From Gibbula magus (lineage: Eukaryota; Mollusca; Gastropoda; Trochida; Trochidae): a stretch of DNA of 64,000 nucleotides. A program made the translations under genes and the position numbers. Under the pieces are notes generated by a model. That model searched no databases and was not told the origin of the DNA. It was given only the letters and a program-made list of their open reading frames with translations. Shown one piece after another: positions 37,087 through 49,900 of the stretch. The stretch lies in the NCBI GenBank assembly GCA_936450465.1, contig OW388302.1, positions 61,247,387-61,311,386 of the forward strand, read 5' to 3'. The first letter of the stretch is position 1, and every line of letters starts with the position of its first letter.

Positions 37087-37584
37087 TTATTTTGAACAGA
37101 CAACACAAGTAAGTTCCCAATTATCTTTGTAAGGAGGACATGACAGAGAGCCACACTTAGATTCCACAATATCAAGAAGCCGCACATCATTATTATGAAC
37201 ATGTCCCGGAACAGCTTCTGCATGTGTATCCACACAGATATAATCAGAGGAAGAGTCTGAAGGAAGACCGCCCATCAGCTAGCCCCAGTACTCTAGAGTC
37301 CATCCTGGATAACATTGATTCCTTGCTGGAATCATCACACTGCTACTCCTCGAGCCCTCACAGACAACACAAGGCATGCCTTCTTCGAAGAGGTGTGTGA
37401 AGGGATTTCCAGTGTATAATGTCTGATATTCAGTACCGTAGATGTTACTTGCTTGAAGATGTTGTACAGTGGTGTGTGCTGCATAGATCGGATCTTCAGG
37501 CAAACACACTACCGATGAAGAGCCTCCTTTGTCGTGATACATTGCTCCACCAGTGAAACCTATTAGAAACACCAATAAATTACA

Positions 37585-37936
37585 TTAAAGCAGCTGTAGC
37601 ACGTTTTTTGCCAATTTTATGTTTTCAAATTTTCCATTTATAATGATAGTTTATGTCATTTAAATTTACTTTAGAGCGTAAAACATTTTTTTTCCACATA
37701 CCAATTGTCCGTAGTGGTAATAAGGGTTTTGCGTATAAAGCAGAAATTGCATGGCATTTATTTATTTGTTTATTTCGACTTGCTAAAACGATTGCCATGG
37801 CTTTACTGAGCCATGTGCAGTCATTTTTAACTTCATTTTCCGAAGAAAGAAGGGTGTTTTACTAAATTGGTGAGCATATTTTACAAATACATTTCATCGA
37901 CTTATTTGAGCGAAAAACGTGCTACTGTCCCTTTAA
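37585..37936. mobile_element. MITE family TTAA-AGGGGCAG, copy 6 (intron 3 of E)
   Basis: Left end TTAAAGCAGCTGTAGCACG, right end ACGTGCTACTGTCCCTTTAA, about 352 bp. It is the most diverged of the six. Its interior still carries the shared CGTAGTGGTAATAA and GCGTATAAAGCA segments. Confidence 0.7.
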
Positions 37937-38682
37937 ACTCCTCATCGAGGCTGGTTCATATACAAGCATAAAACATGCTGGTTATAGTCAACGGGAACTT
38001 GGTTCATGAAGTTTGATTATGAGGTTCAGATATAAGATGTCCTACAATATTAAAAATCGCCTACAGTCGTGGTTCCTGGAATAACACGAGAGACATGTTA
38101 ACTAATAACATGTCAAAATATGGATTTTCAAAGATAAATTAAACACCAGTTGTCCATTTCCTGAAGGGGGGGGGGGGGGGGGGGGGACTATTGTGTCAAT
38201 GTTTCAGAGAGTCTCTATTAATAACTGTTTGTATGTTATCTATTTAATGGCTATATTTGGGGTAGCACTACATTCAATAGTTCAAATTCTTGTACTTTCT
38301 CGAGCCGAGCACCTTGTGGCAACTATTGTCAGCACTGAACGTACCAATAGCTAACCACACGACCAGCGGGCCTCGACAGGTGGTGAAGATAGTACTATCC
38401 CAACTATAATTATGTTTAATTTGTTCACTCTCTAAATGTACTCATATCTGTTATCTGTTTTTAATATGCCTCTTCATCTCTTGTAAGATAGTCTATTAAT
38501 TCAACCATTGATTAAATGTTAGTTTAAAAGCTAAAAACAAATAAGAAATGATGTCAATTGATTGTTAACTTACCTTTATAGACTACACTACTGTCAGATG
38601 GACAAGACGTTCTTCCCCATCTGGTGAACGTGGAGCCACCTGAAAGATGACAGCTTTTGTCATTTACATAGAGAATACTAAA

Positions 38683-38960
38683 CAACTTTCCGTTTAATGA
38701 CGAGTGAGTGGTTTGTATTTAACGAGCGAAAGCGGGTTAATCACAAATACCATCTCACGAGTTTAAAAAATATGTTATTAAACGGAAACGAGTTTAGTAT
38801 TTTATTTATTACTCACCGATTTATATGCCACTTAATTCCACAAACTCGTCGATAAAAAGGACACACTCCATTGCGACCACAGTGCTGACATTGTGTCGTC
38901 ATATTTTTGCCATTATGACGTCACGTCAATCTGAAGCACGCCATGTAGATTTATTAAACT
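38683..38960. mobile_element. Foldback element, copy 3 (intron 2 of E)
   Basis: Copy of 5917-6180 and 16349-16640: AATACTAAACAACTTTCCG at the left, GAAACGAGTTTAGTATT at the right of the hairpin, then a tail with TGACGTCA. Its presence in an intron shows that the element moves independently of the spacer duplications. Confidence 0.45.
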
Positions 38961-40280
38961 GCGATATCTTCAACTTTCAACATCAAATTTCAATTCCTGT
39001 CAGCTTGATACTCCCCAGCTTATTAATGATACTATTAGTCTAATATTAAATAATGAGTCATGTCCTTTTTTATGCCAACAGTCCAATATACATGATGTTA
39101 AAGCCTTTGGTATGTCAACATGTTTTTTTAGATAAAAGGAAGGCCTGAAAATGCCAAGATCGTGTTTCCACCCAAACCCTTTCGACAGTATAGGTTTAGT
39201 ACTACAACAACCAGTATTTTAAAAAGAAACCGGCATTACCTTTTCTAATATGTTAAACAAACTTACCCTTTTACGTTGGTATCAACGTTGTGAGGAATAT
39301 GTACCGATTTACCCTTTGTTGAAGGTCCAGAAGTTTCGTTGTGCAGAGACTGAAGGTCCAAAACGTCCTCTTTGAGATGTCCCACATCAAGGTGTAAACT
39401 TGACAGTTCCGATGCAGATGCCGAGGTGTTGGAGCTCGGGGTGTTACAGGAACACTGGTCTAACTTGGTTTCCAGGACAGCAATCTTCAGTTGCGCAGAC
39501 TTCAGTTCATCTAGGTTAAAACGTAATATGTCAAGCTTCATTTCACCGGGGTAAACTGAATAATCATTGTTATTGTATCTTTGGTCAGATCAACTTTGAC
39601 AATTGTTCCATTTGATACATTCCGAAATTCAAATTCTTGTAAGCTAATCATTTTTTGATGAACACTTTCAACACAAATTTCTCCCCATTTTAATCAATGA
39701 AGCTCTAACTAATAACATTAGTTTGCAAAATGGGAAAATGCTTAATGAAGTACCAAATCTGGTCGCTTTCTTTTATTTGACATTGGATGACACTTGAACA
39801 TAAAAAAAGATTGTTAAAATTAGAACATAATGCATACTTTCTGAGTAAAAGTGGCATTCACGAAGTATGTCCTAAATCTAGACAACTATAAGAACTCTGT
39901 AGAATAGTGAAATGCAACATTGATAACGAGGTTCCACATACTGAGTAAAATCCACTACAAATTCATGAAAATTGGTTATTGAATCTCACAAAGAAACTGA
40001 AAAAGGGTACCTCACCATTAAACTGTACTACTATGTGGCGCGCAAGCTGATAGGGACCCCATTACTTTAAAAAAACAAACTTTTCGTCTCTTTCTTACAC
40101 AATTAGCAATTATCAAAATATGCAATATTTGTTTCTTATTTTGATCTAAATTTAACGAGAAACAATTATGAAGACAATATCAATGAAATAACAGGTTTTT
40201 CCATGTTAGTTAACATTGTTTGACAACAAAAAGTAAATGCGTATTAAGAAATTTTAACTTTTTAACAATTCTGGGTCGAA

Positions 40281-40282
40281 TA

Positions 40283-40343
<61 letters not shown>
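40281..40343. repeat. (AT)n microsatellite in intron 1 of unit E
   Basis: A run of about 60 bases of TA/AT. The rest of intron 1 (39511-40858) shows no gene. Confidence 0.92.
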
Positions 40344-40344
<1 letters not shown>

Positions 40345-41115
40345 GAAAGGAAAAAGGGAAGTCACCATTCTATTTTTAATAATATTTTCTTAAAACCAAG
40401 ATATTGTCACATTTATTTTACCAAAGGGAGATAACTCTTAAGCTTGATGGAGTGCAACGTAAAGAGCATGTTCCACTTTTAATATATGAGAGACACAAAA
40501 ATGTTTCATCACAAAATAAAGTGTATTGCAATTAGTTATAATACAATGTCTTTTACCTATAGGTGTATTTAAAATTCCAAAATACATGTATGACACTGTT
40601 ACTGAAAATGTACACAGAAGCTACAAGGCTATATGCACTTCTCACTCCGACAACTGAAAATGTGCAGAAACAAGGTGTGTTGAACTCCTTTAAAGGGGTA
40701 TTTAATTCATATTGAAGTGCGAATGCATAAACTGAACAACGATTTCAAATTTCAAAATGATCTTATATGCCAAAATAGAATTGATTAAATTCTGATATTT
40801 TCAGTACAGGAATGATGAGAACCATTTAAAATTTTGAAAAAAAGAATGAATACCTCACCTGTAGATTTGACTAATCTTGCTTCCAATTTTGTCACATTTT
40901 CTTTTAATTGGCTAACTTCTGCTTTGTTCTCCAGGGATTGTTCCAACAGAGCGATATGATTCAACAAACTAGAAACATCCAAACTGCCGTCTGTTTTTGT
41001 TATGGGTAGAATCAACCCATTTATATTATAGAGACACAGCGCCGCGAGGAGGGCAGGTAGTGTACGCATCCTTCAAGTAGTTTGTATATGCTTTGTGATA
41101 GTGCTCCAGTTTCTC

Positions 41116-41122
41116 TTATAAA
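41116..41122 (-). promoter_or_regulatory. TATA-like box of unit E
   Basis: On the minus strand CACTTTATAAGAGAAACTGGAG lies 47 bp upstream of the ATG; TTTATAA is the core. With usual spacing this would start transcription about 20 nt before the ATG. Confidence 0.5.
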
Positions 41123-41129
41123 GTGCTTA

Positions 41130-43340
41130 GTTGTCTGAGAAATCACAGACGTTTATCAAAAAGGATTGGTTGTACATGTAGTGTCCTTGAATTCTCAGTA
41201 ATATCTAGTGTCATCGTGAAGAGAGAAAACTAGATGAATAACAACTTCTTTATTTATGATATGCGACGTTTGGATAGAAATTTTTCTGTTGTTACCAAGC
41301 TTCTAAAACGCCTCTTAAAGATTCTAATCTCAACCATTCAATGCATAAGAAAGCGCACAGCTCATTTGGTTTCGATTTATTCAAAATTTTAAAAGAAATG
41401 GGATTCATTTGATTATGGCACGATACAACCCAACTTATCTGCAGTTTTTTTAAATAATTGGTGATTAGTTATGTTTTAGTTACAATATCTTATCTTCAAT
41501 GTAGACAGGGCTAAGAAATTTTTTACACAAACATGGAACCATGCATGTTTATAATGATGTAAATATGTACAGAATGAGGCACATTTATTGATTTTCACAT
41601 ATATACGTGTAGAATAGTTTATCCAAATTATTTTTTGAAGAATTCAAAATTTTGAATTTAATTTTTTTGTTAGAAAAATTCAAATCGACATAGAAGTATT
41701 CTTGATGACTAAACTATAAAGTTTGAGAGTATGACGTCGAAATCTCAATAACTAATCTGTCCTAAATGAAAGAACCAAAGGACACTAACGGTATAGTCAC
41801 AGAAAACCTGCGCTTTGCAAGGAAGAGGTGTCGACACAACAAGAACAGCCTTTAAAAAGGCATGGTTGGAGGCATCTTGTTCAGGCTAGAAAATTGTATA
41901 AAAAGAATATGTATGTCATATGAAGATATAAAAGCTTTGATTGCTAATCAAACAATTATATGTTTAATTTAAATGTCTCAAGTATTGTACCATGATCGAT
42001 CGTTTTAATTGTGTGACATAGTTATATAGGCCTAGCGAATTAACAGTTGACATACACTATTTATTCATAAATAAAATGCTATTACATATAATCTATTATT
42101 TGAAAATAAAAGTGAATATTCAACTTCCCCGATTTAATTTAACATTATTTGAAGTAGGCCTATATCATTAATTTAATCAAAACGTTGTTGAGAGTTTTGT
42201 CGTTACTAGATTCCTGCAATAAGAATATGTAGACCTATTTTCCCTGAAACAAGCAATAAACTGTGAAACTGTGCTAATCTAAAATATACCAATTCGATTG
42301 ATTATGAAGCAACTTTCGGTTTATCTTGGAAGGTATCGAAGGCATATGGATCTATTTTTAGTCCAAGGATAAAGGCCCGGTATCCCCATGTTTGGGGATT
42401 TCACTTTGGACATACATTTATTGTTCTATCCAATCTTTGTTTATACATGTACATGCTTCAATGTCATGAATACATTGAGTACATTGAGTACAATACATAT
42501 GCAAGTGCTATTGGCATTAAATTGATAAAAATTTATATCTTAGTTGAAAGTGGGTTGACCGCTAATGTTATCGAGTTATACATGCTTGCAATCGTGCGAT
42601 TAACGTTTGCATGTAACATTTCTTGGATTTTCCGAAAGTGCAGTGCGAAATTATGCACCGAATTTGTACATGTCTGCCCATTGAGGTGTAAAATGTTATG
42701 AATGAATTGAAAACATCTTATGTTTACTAACTTTCAGATTCAAAATAACACAATGGGTGTATACATTTGAGAGGCTGAGACAAAATCTATTTTCGCAGTT
42801 AAAGGGGATAATTATTTCAGATAACTCACATCGTCATGTGGCTAAAATTTTGCTACATGTGTTTTCGTTGGTCATATACATTTTCCAAAAAATGAAGAAG
42901 CATGATTGGTTTAAAGTTTATTTTGATTATTCCAACTGTAATATAGGGTGAAATTTCAACTTGATATAAAATAAGGAAGAGGCCTGGTAAGCACGGAATA
43001 ATCACCGCAAGACTGCCATGAAGACATCATTGCAAAACCTACACAGGAAGTGTATAATCATAGTTCTACAACGGAAAACGAAAGACGAGGGAAGGTGCTG
43101 AAAGATGAAGAAGACTTGCGGAAAACTCTGTAAACAGTGTATTAACGGCAATAACGGGAGGACGATGGAAGATTTATAATTTGCCTTTGCCTACATGGAT
43201 TAATTGCTGACTGGAAAACGGTGTGGTTGATTTCAACATGTTCATAAGCAACATGGTAAATCTTGGACCACGGATCATTCTTCAACAATTATTAGCAAAA
43301 TAATGAACATATCTGTAACACAAATCTGCCATTTAGTTTC
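41130..43340. other. E-F spacer, no gene recognised
   Basis: The left end has one copy of the upstream motif (GTCTGAGAAATCACAGACG). A stretch near 41560-41760 keeps fragments of block R (ACAGAATGAGGCACATTTATTG, GTATGACGTCGAAATCTCAA), so this spacer once carried R. At 43010-43270 a plus-strand frame (KVLKDEEDLRKTL) looks like transposon text, but I cannot place it. Confidence 0.35.
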
Positions 43341-43520
43341 TTCAGCAGTGCGCTCAGTGAGGTCATAGCATTGTGACGTCATAAGCATTTTGGCATCATA
43401 GCATTGTTACGTCATCAACTTTTTGACGTCATACCATTGTCAGCAGTGTTCTCAGTGATGTCAAAACCTTGTGATGTCATTAACTGATGATGTAATAGGA
43501 TTGTGACGATTTGATTGTTG
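43340..43520. repeat. Degenerate tandem repeat rich in TGACGTCA
   Basis: Units resembling GTGACGTCATA.CATTG repeat imperfectly about six times, with TGATGTCA variants. It lies about 450 bp beyond the stop of unit F. A regulatory role is not shown. Confidence 0.4.
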
Positions 43521-43843
43521 CAATGTAGATATGGCTTGTAGATATCGCTTGATCTCACACAAGCGATATATACTGTGGGAGCCAGTTTTGGATGATAAAT
43601 GAACATTTTTTGCTCCTTGCCTCACATGACTACAATAGAGCTGGAATTATCTGTATCAGTCAATGTACCTTTATCTTTAACTTTGTTAACATCACTTTCG
43701 TCTTGAAGACCTAATAACTGATATTTGAAGGAAAACTTTTCATGATAATACACAGACATGTATACACATTGTATCATTGGTTCATGGTTTTCATTATTTT
43801 GAACAAACCACACGTAAAACTTCTATTCATCTTCGATGACGAC

Positions 43844-43849
43844 TTTATT
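43844..43849 (-). terminator. Probable poly-A signal of unit F
   Basis: AATAAAGTC on the minus strand, 125 bp after the stop of F. The same AATAAAGTCATC-type segment follows the stop of G at a similar distance, so it is conserved between the two. Confidence 0.45.
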
Positions 43850-43973
43850 TTCTTGACATTGTGCTTCACTGTATTGCAACATATGCAGTGATTAGGTACA
43901 TTAAAGACTTTGAAATGACAGTCTGTTCGCGAGTAAACAGATATACACATCTATTCCTTTGAAGATTTCTCCT

Positions 43974-46900
43974 TTATTTTGAACAGACAACACATGACAG
44001 TTCCCAGTTATCTTTGTATGGAGAACAAGGCAGAGAGCCACAATGTGATTCGACAATATAAAGAATCTGTCCGTCATCATTATCTTTACTGCCTGGGACA
44101 GCTTCTGCATTTGAATCAACACAGATATATTCGGCTGAAGCGTATGTAGGATGACCACCGAGCAGATAGCCCCAGTACTCCAAAGTCCATCCCGGATAAC
44201 ATTGATTCCTTCCTGGAATCATCACACTCTTGCTTCTGTAGCTCTCACAGACAACACAAGGAATGTCATCTTCGAAGAGATGTTGTAAAGGATTTCCAGC
44301 ATATGATGTCTGATATTCACTACCATAGATGTGGCTTGACTCGTGATGATGAACAGTGGTGTGTGCTGCATAGATCGGATGTTCTGGTAAACAAACTATT
44401 GATGAAGAGCCTCCTTTGTCGTCATACCATGTTCCACCAGTGTAGCCTGTTAGTAAACACAAGAGATTACATTACCTTCCACTGCTAAATACCATTCTAG
44501 CTGATCCGGACTGAAAACATTTTTCGACTTCTCCTTAAGAACCAGTGACTCGAGATAAATGAAACTTAATGTACAGATTCCTTAGCCAATGGGGATTCTT
44601 AATTGTAGATTTCGTGACCATGTGACCCAAAATATGGGTCAAATGGGTCATGACCTGAAAAACCTATGTTCATTAACTTCTCCAGGACAAAAAAACTATA
44701 GAAAGCTGTAATGTTGTGTATAGTAATTTAGTGACTCTATGGCCCGTAATAAAAGCCTCAGAGGCCATAGCCATAAACATTATTTTTTCCAAAATCTCTG
44801 TATGAATTGTGATACTTTGAGAACCAATTGATCAAAATTTAGTGTCAAGCCATGTTTTTGTTATGCAATGGCTAGAGATTGTGCTTTATATTGAAAAAAT
44901 ACACTGCAACACTATAAATCATTATCAGCTACCGAGCCCATGGGCTCCACTTTTGTTTAATTATCATCGCTTTAAAGGATCCAAAAGATAAAAGTATTCA
45001 TTTTTTGCCTCCTGTAGACCTGATGTGATTTGTTGCTTCCATAAAGTAGATTTATCAGCCTTTTAATGTCAGCTCATTAACAGATGTTGGTGCCTGAAAA
45101 AAAGCTTTGCAATGTCACAGGTTCCAGGATGTTACTAAAAACCTTGCAGCATCTGGTATGTAGCAAACTCAAGTAACTAAGAGCACTGTTAGATGTAGAG
45201 ACAACACATGTTCGAACTTTATGACAAGTTTAAATTACTTGCAAATTGACACTCATACGCTTATTGCATAACTACAGATTTTATATCCATATATCCTCAT
45301 TACAGAGACATGTTTTGATATTAGACTAACGTTCCCATACATACTATGTTGTAGTCTTACTATGTGGTAATTATATATAGACAAAGGGATTAGGTAAATG
45401 CTTATGTGACGCTGCAGTGGTTTTCTAGAAGAAATGATAAGACATATACATAAAATAAAATAAAGATAAGTTTAGTAATAACATTGAGATAATAAACTGA
45501 TTCCAGCATACTTGAAATATCCAGTCAGTGGCTACAATACAACTGGGGTTTGGGGTTGGGGTGATGGGGGAGCTAACAGTTTCACAACAGGCCTTTGAAG
45601 TTAGTAAAATTCGATACCATAAACGAAATGCTCTACACAGACCTTGTAAGGATTTTGGTTACATCGATATGGTCACAAGAGTTTTTGTGGAAAATTCAAA
45701 TAAGGAAACACACTTTTAGATAAAAAATTTCAAATTATGGTTTTAGTTAACAGTTTTTTTTTGCACTCATACACATATATTGTAATTCTCTTTCCTTGAC
45801 GTGTCAAGGCATTATTTTGATTTCAACATTCAGTAAGACGAGTTCTTATTATTACACTGACAAGTGCAAGGAAGTTACACCTGTTCTCTGTATAGTTGTG
45901 GATATTTATAATCAATGGAGCTAGACAAATGTCAACCAATTAAAGCAGATGTCAAAAGTTGATATTAAAAGATAAGTTAAACACCATTGTTCTTGTACCC
46001 ATGTCATGTCTGCTGAAGATTGTGATGTCAATGTTACATAGAGTCTCTGATTTGTCTACTGACTATCTACTTCTTAAACCACGGGTAACCTGGAGAGGGT
46101 AGGTTTTGCAGAAATGATTATGATATCAGTTAAGAAAATGACATTACCACTTAATTCTGTTCAAATCAAATCGAACATAGTGTAGGAAATCATTGACCAT
46201 TAAAGATGCATGATCGGTTTTGCATGATATTTTACTTGGTTCTAAAATGTACAATATTACAATAGGTGCTGGTTTAAGTTATATCTTCTTACTTGACTTT
46301 CATATTCACCCCAAAATGTTCAAATTTCAAAATCATATATGTTTCAATGAAAACCAAGGAATGGTGTCATGTGCAGTAGCAGACAATTTTGGCTTTATCT
46401 GATGTATGTACTCGTTATAAGACATTTTAAACGCTATAGAAGTAAATCTGCCTTCCTATATATTTTATTAAAGTTTCCAAATTTACGTTTTTTTAAAAGT
46501 CCAGGTCCATTGTCCGGTTTTCGATCATGACCACAACTTTGAATGGTTGTATTTTCATTATACTGAACTGATTGATGGTTGTTTTTGGTTAAAATTGATA
46601 TGTTTATTAAATTACACGAATTGCAACATAGGAATGTATCTGACCTCGCCAACATGAAACTGTACTTTTAATAGACATATAGGTAATGTGTATGTGTACG
46701 TGTACAACCAAACCTCGAACCAAGATAAAGTTTTCACTTACCTCTTCCTCTCTTGTAGGATATTATGTTGTTTCAACCATTTCTTTAATATCAACTTAAA
46801 AGCTTAAAACACGTAAGTGCAAGATGTGAACTTACCTTTATAGACTACGCTACTGTCAGCTGGACAAGATGTTCTACCCCATCTGGTGAACGTGGAGCCA

Positions 46901-49900
46901 GCTGGAAGATGTATAGCTATTTTTCATTTAAAGTGCATGATAATTATTACTTTAACAAGCTTAAACGAAATCAAGCTTTTAACTGGCGTCTATGTTTTGA
47001 ACTTAAGTTTATTAACTAAATAAATTGGTATGAGGTTAATGTTTATTGAAGTACTTGTTGTTGAAGTTCTGTTGTGCAGAGACTGAAGATGAAACACGTC
47101 CTGTTTGAGATGTCCCACATCAAGATGTAGACTTGACAGTTCAGATGCAGATGCCGAGGTGTTGGAGCTGGGGGTGTTACAGGAACACTGGTCTAACTTG
47201 GTTTCCAGGACAGCAATCTTCAGTTGAGCAGACTTCAGTTCATCTAGTTAAAACATAAGATGTCAGAGATTGGTATGTCGGTGTAAAAATAAATATTGCG
47301 TAATTGTGTGTTTGGAAAGATGAACAGACAGCCAGACAGATTCCTTTCGTAGAGTGGCCAATAGTCGAATGACAGTCATTTACAAACACTTCCCCAGAGC
47401 GTTGGCATGTACAATACATTCAGTATAAACATTCATACAGTTTGATGTAGTTTGCCTACAAATATGGCTTCTCGTTAGATAACTTTTGCATTTAGGTTTT
47501 AAAGTAGATGTACAAACTTTGGCATGCTTGGGTTTAAATGATAGTGTTGTGGAATATATCTGCTACATCTGAATATATATGAGAAAAACGGGCATTGCAG
47601 CAATACGTGATACACATCTTCAACAACGTTTACACAATGGGAGCACATGGCACATTATATCATCGTCTCTAGCCCCCCCCCCCCCCCCCCAAACACACTC
47701 ACACAGCCTAAATTTTTTGGGGGAACCAAAATCGAGATGTAAACGCATATACAGATATTTAAGACCAAATATATAAAGAAAAACAGTTTTTTTGGATGTA
47801 GCGGTTCTTGAGAAGGCGAAAGTGTCATATTTTCGGCTAGAAGGACTAAAAAAGCATTGTCAAACACCCAAAATATCACCTTCAAATCATTGGGCAAACT
47901 GTAGTAATATCCATTGGTAAATGGTTATCTGAAGCCCAAATATTACACCTAGCGCCTCGCCAGCACCCAGGCCCCACCTACAAAGTTAACAATCTTGACC
48001 CCCCCACCTTCGAAACTCACTTACCAATATCACTAATGGTACTGTCGAGACATGCCTTGAAGAGTACGACAGGCTGGTTGGAGAAATTTTATATGAACAT
48101 GCTCAAATTATGAAACGAGTGGTGACATTTCATGCAAATTTTGCATGTTACAACAATCAGATCAGAGAGGCAAAGCAACAGCGACGAAAACTCGAGTGTC
48201 AAATGCACAGAACAGGACTGACTGTCCATAAACAAACGCATGCAAAGCAGCAAAATCATGTCAATGTTCTGGTTGAACGAGCAAAAGCACAGCACTTCAA
48301 ACAGAAACAGAAGGAAATCACAAACAATCTCCTCTTTAAGAAAAAGAGCAAAGTTTTCCCATCAAGAAACACAAACGAAGAACTTGTGAATAACTTTGCT
48401 GATTTCTTTTCTGAAATTGGTCATCTCCATTTATTTGGATATTGAAAACATACGTTCAACATTGGAAATACCTGCCCCAAGCATACAGTCCTATCTCTCC
48501 AGCTACAGACCAGCTACTGAAGCTGATGTTCTTCTGCTGATTAGAAAGAGCCCATGCAAATCCTGCCAACTTGACACTATGCCAACATGGCTGCTCAAGT
48601 TGTAGCACCTTCAATCACAAACATCGTTAACTTGTCTCTTTCTGAATGTGTGGTTCAAGCAAAGATGAAAACTGCATTACTAACACCACTATTAAAGAAA
48701 CCTCATCTAGACTCAGAGGTGCTAAATAAACTACCGTCCTGTGTCAAATCTCACCTACATCTCAAAACTTGCAGAATTTGTAGTAGCCTCTCGACTCCGC
48801 GACCATATGCTCCAAAATGGATCTTTTTAATCAATGCAATCGGCAGAAAGGGAGGGTACCGAAATGGCATCATCTCCAGGCATGACATTCTTCTCTCAAC
48901 TTTTGAACAGAGATGTGGACTTACCGGTAATGCTCTGATGTGGATGATATCATACTTATCGGAAAGACACCAAGAAGTCTCAATCGATGGCTATACATCA
49001 CGGAAAGTAAAACTCAAATATGAAGTACCTCAGGGATCTGTTTTAGGGTCGCTGCTCTTTACGATATACACTGGGGCCATGGGTGACATAGCCAGAAAAC
49101 ATGTTCTTGTTTTTCATTTGTACGCGGACGACACACAGCTGTACAGCTGAACCTTCAGGCCACTCCAGAAGTCATCAACAGTGCAATCTCAGCCTTATCT
49201 AGGTGCATCGGTGACATTTGAAAATGGATGGCGGACAACTACTTAAAGTTGAACAGAACTCTTGATTGTATACCCAAAGTTAACCTCATCTTCACTGAAT
49301 CTCCCAACCATCAGTATTATCATTAGCATTATCATTAGCATTATCACTCCAACCTCCGAGGCGAGAGATCTTGGTATTCACTTTGACTCCACTCTGAGCC
49401 TTGATAAGCACATCAAACATGTCTGCAAACGAGCCTATCTGAATGTCCGAACCTTTTCTCTCATTAGAAAGTATATCAGTAAGGAGGTTTCTGCTTTGCC
49501 TATGCAAGCCCTAGTCATATTATAGCTCGATTACTGTAATTCTTTCCTATATGGACTGCCTAAACAACACAGCAACAAAGGTAATTCATTGGGCTGGTAA
49601 ATATGACCATGTCACTCCACTATAAAACATCTCTCCATTGGTTGCCAGGATCACTTTCAAGTTACTATCACTTGTGTATAAAGCTGTCAAAAATCTGGTC
49701 CCTTCCTACATCTGCGATCTGGTCGAGCCATACCAGCCCCCATGTAACTTGCGTTCAACTACACAACATCTACTCAGAGTGGCGAATCAAGAACCAAGAG
49801 CTATGGTGACAGATCGTTCTCCACAGCCGGACCATTGCTGTGGAACAATTTGCCTGATGACATCAGAACAAGTCAGACACTTGATGTCTTCAAAACAAAT

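Larger units (their letters stand above)
37087..41069 (-). pseudogene. Unit E: family member with one in-frame stop in the terminal exon
   Basis: Exons (minus strand): 41069-40859, 39510-39313, 38639-38574 and 37559-37087; joined 948 nt, all phase 1. Signal peptide MRTLPALLAALCLYNING, then LILPITKTDGSLDVSSLLNH, then a coiled coil with ENKAEVSQLKENVTKLEARL. Exons 2 and 3 are intact (exon 3 GGSTFTRWGRTSCPSDSSVV). The terminal exon has a TAG at 37281-37279 in place of the conserved Tyr of EYWGYL. Everything on both sides stays in frame to CVVCSK. As read, the product would lose the last ~60 residues with five of its cysteines. Other changes, such as GTW to GAM and MIPGR to MIPAR, suggest relaxed constraint. 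A sequencing error is possible. It keeps a TATA-like box. Intron 3 holds a MITE and intron 2 a foldback. Confidence 0.75.
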
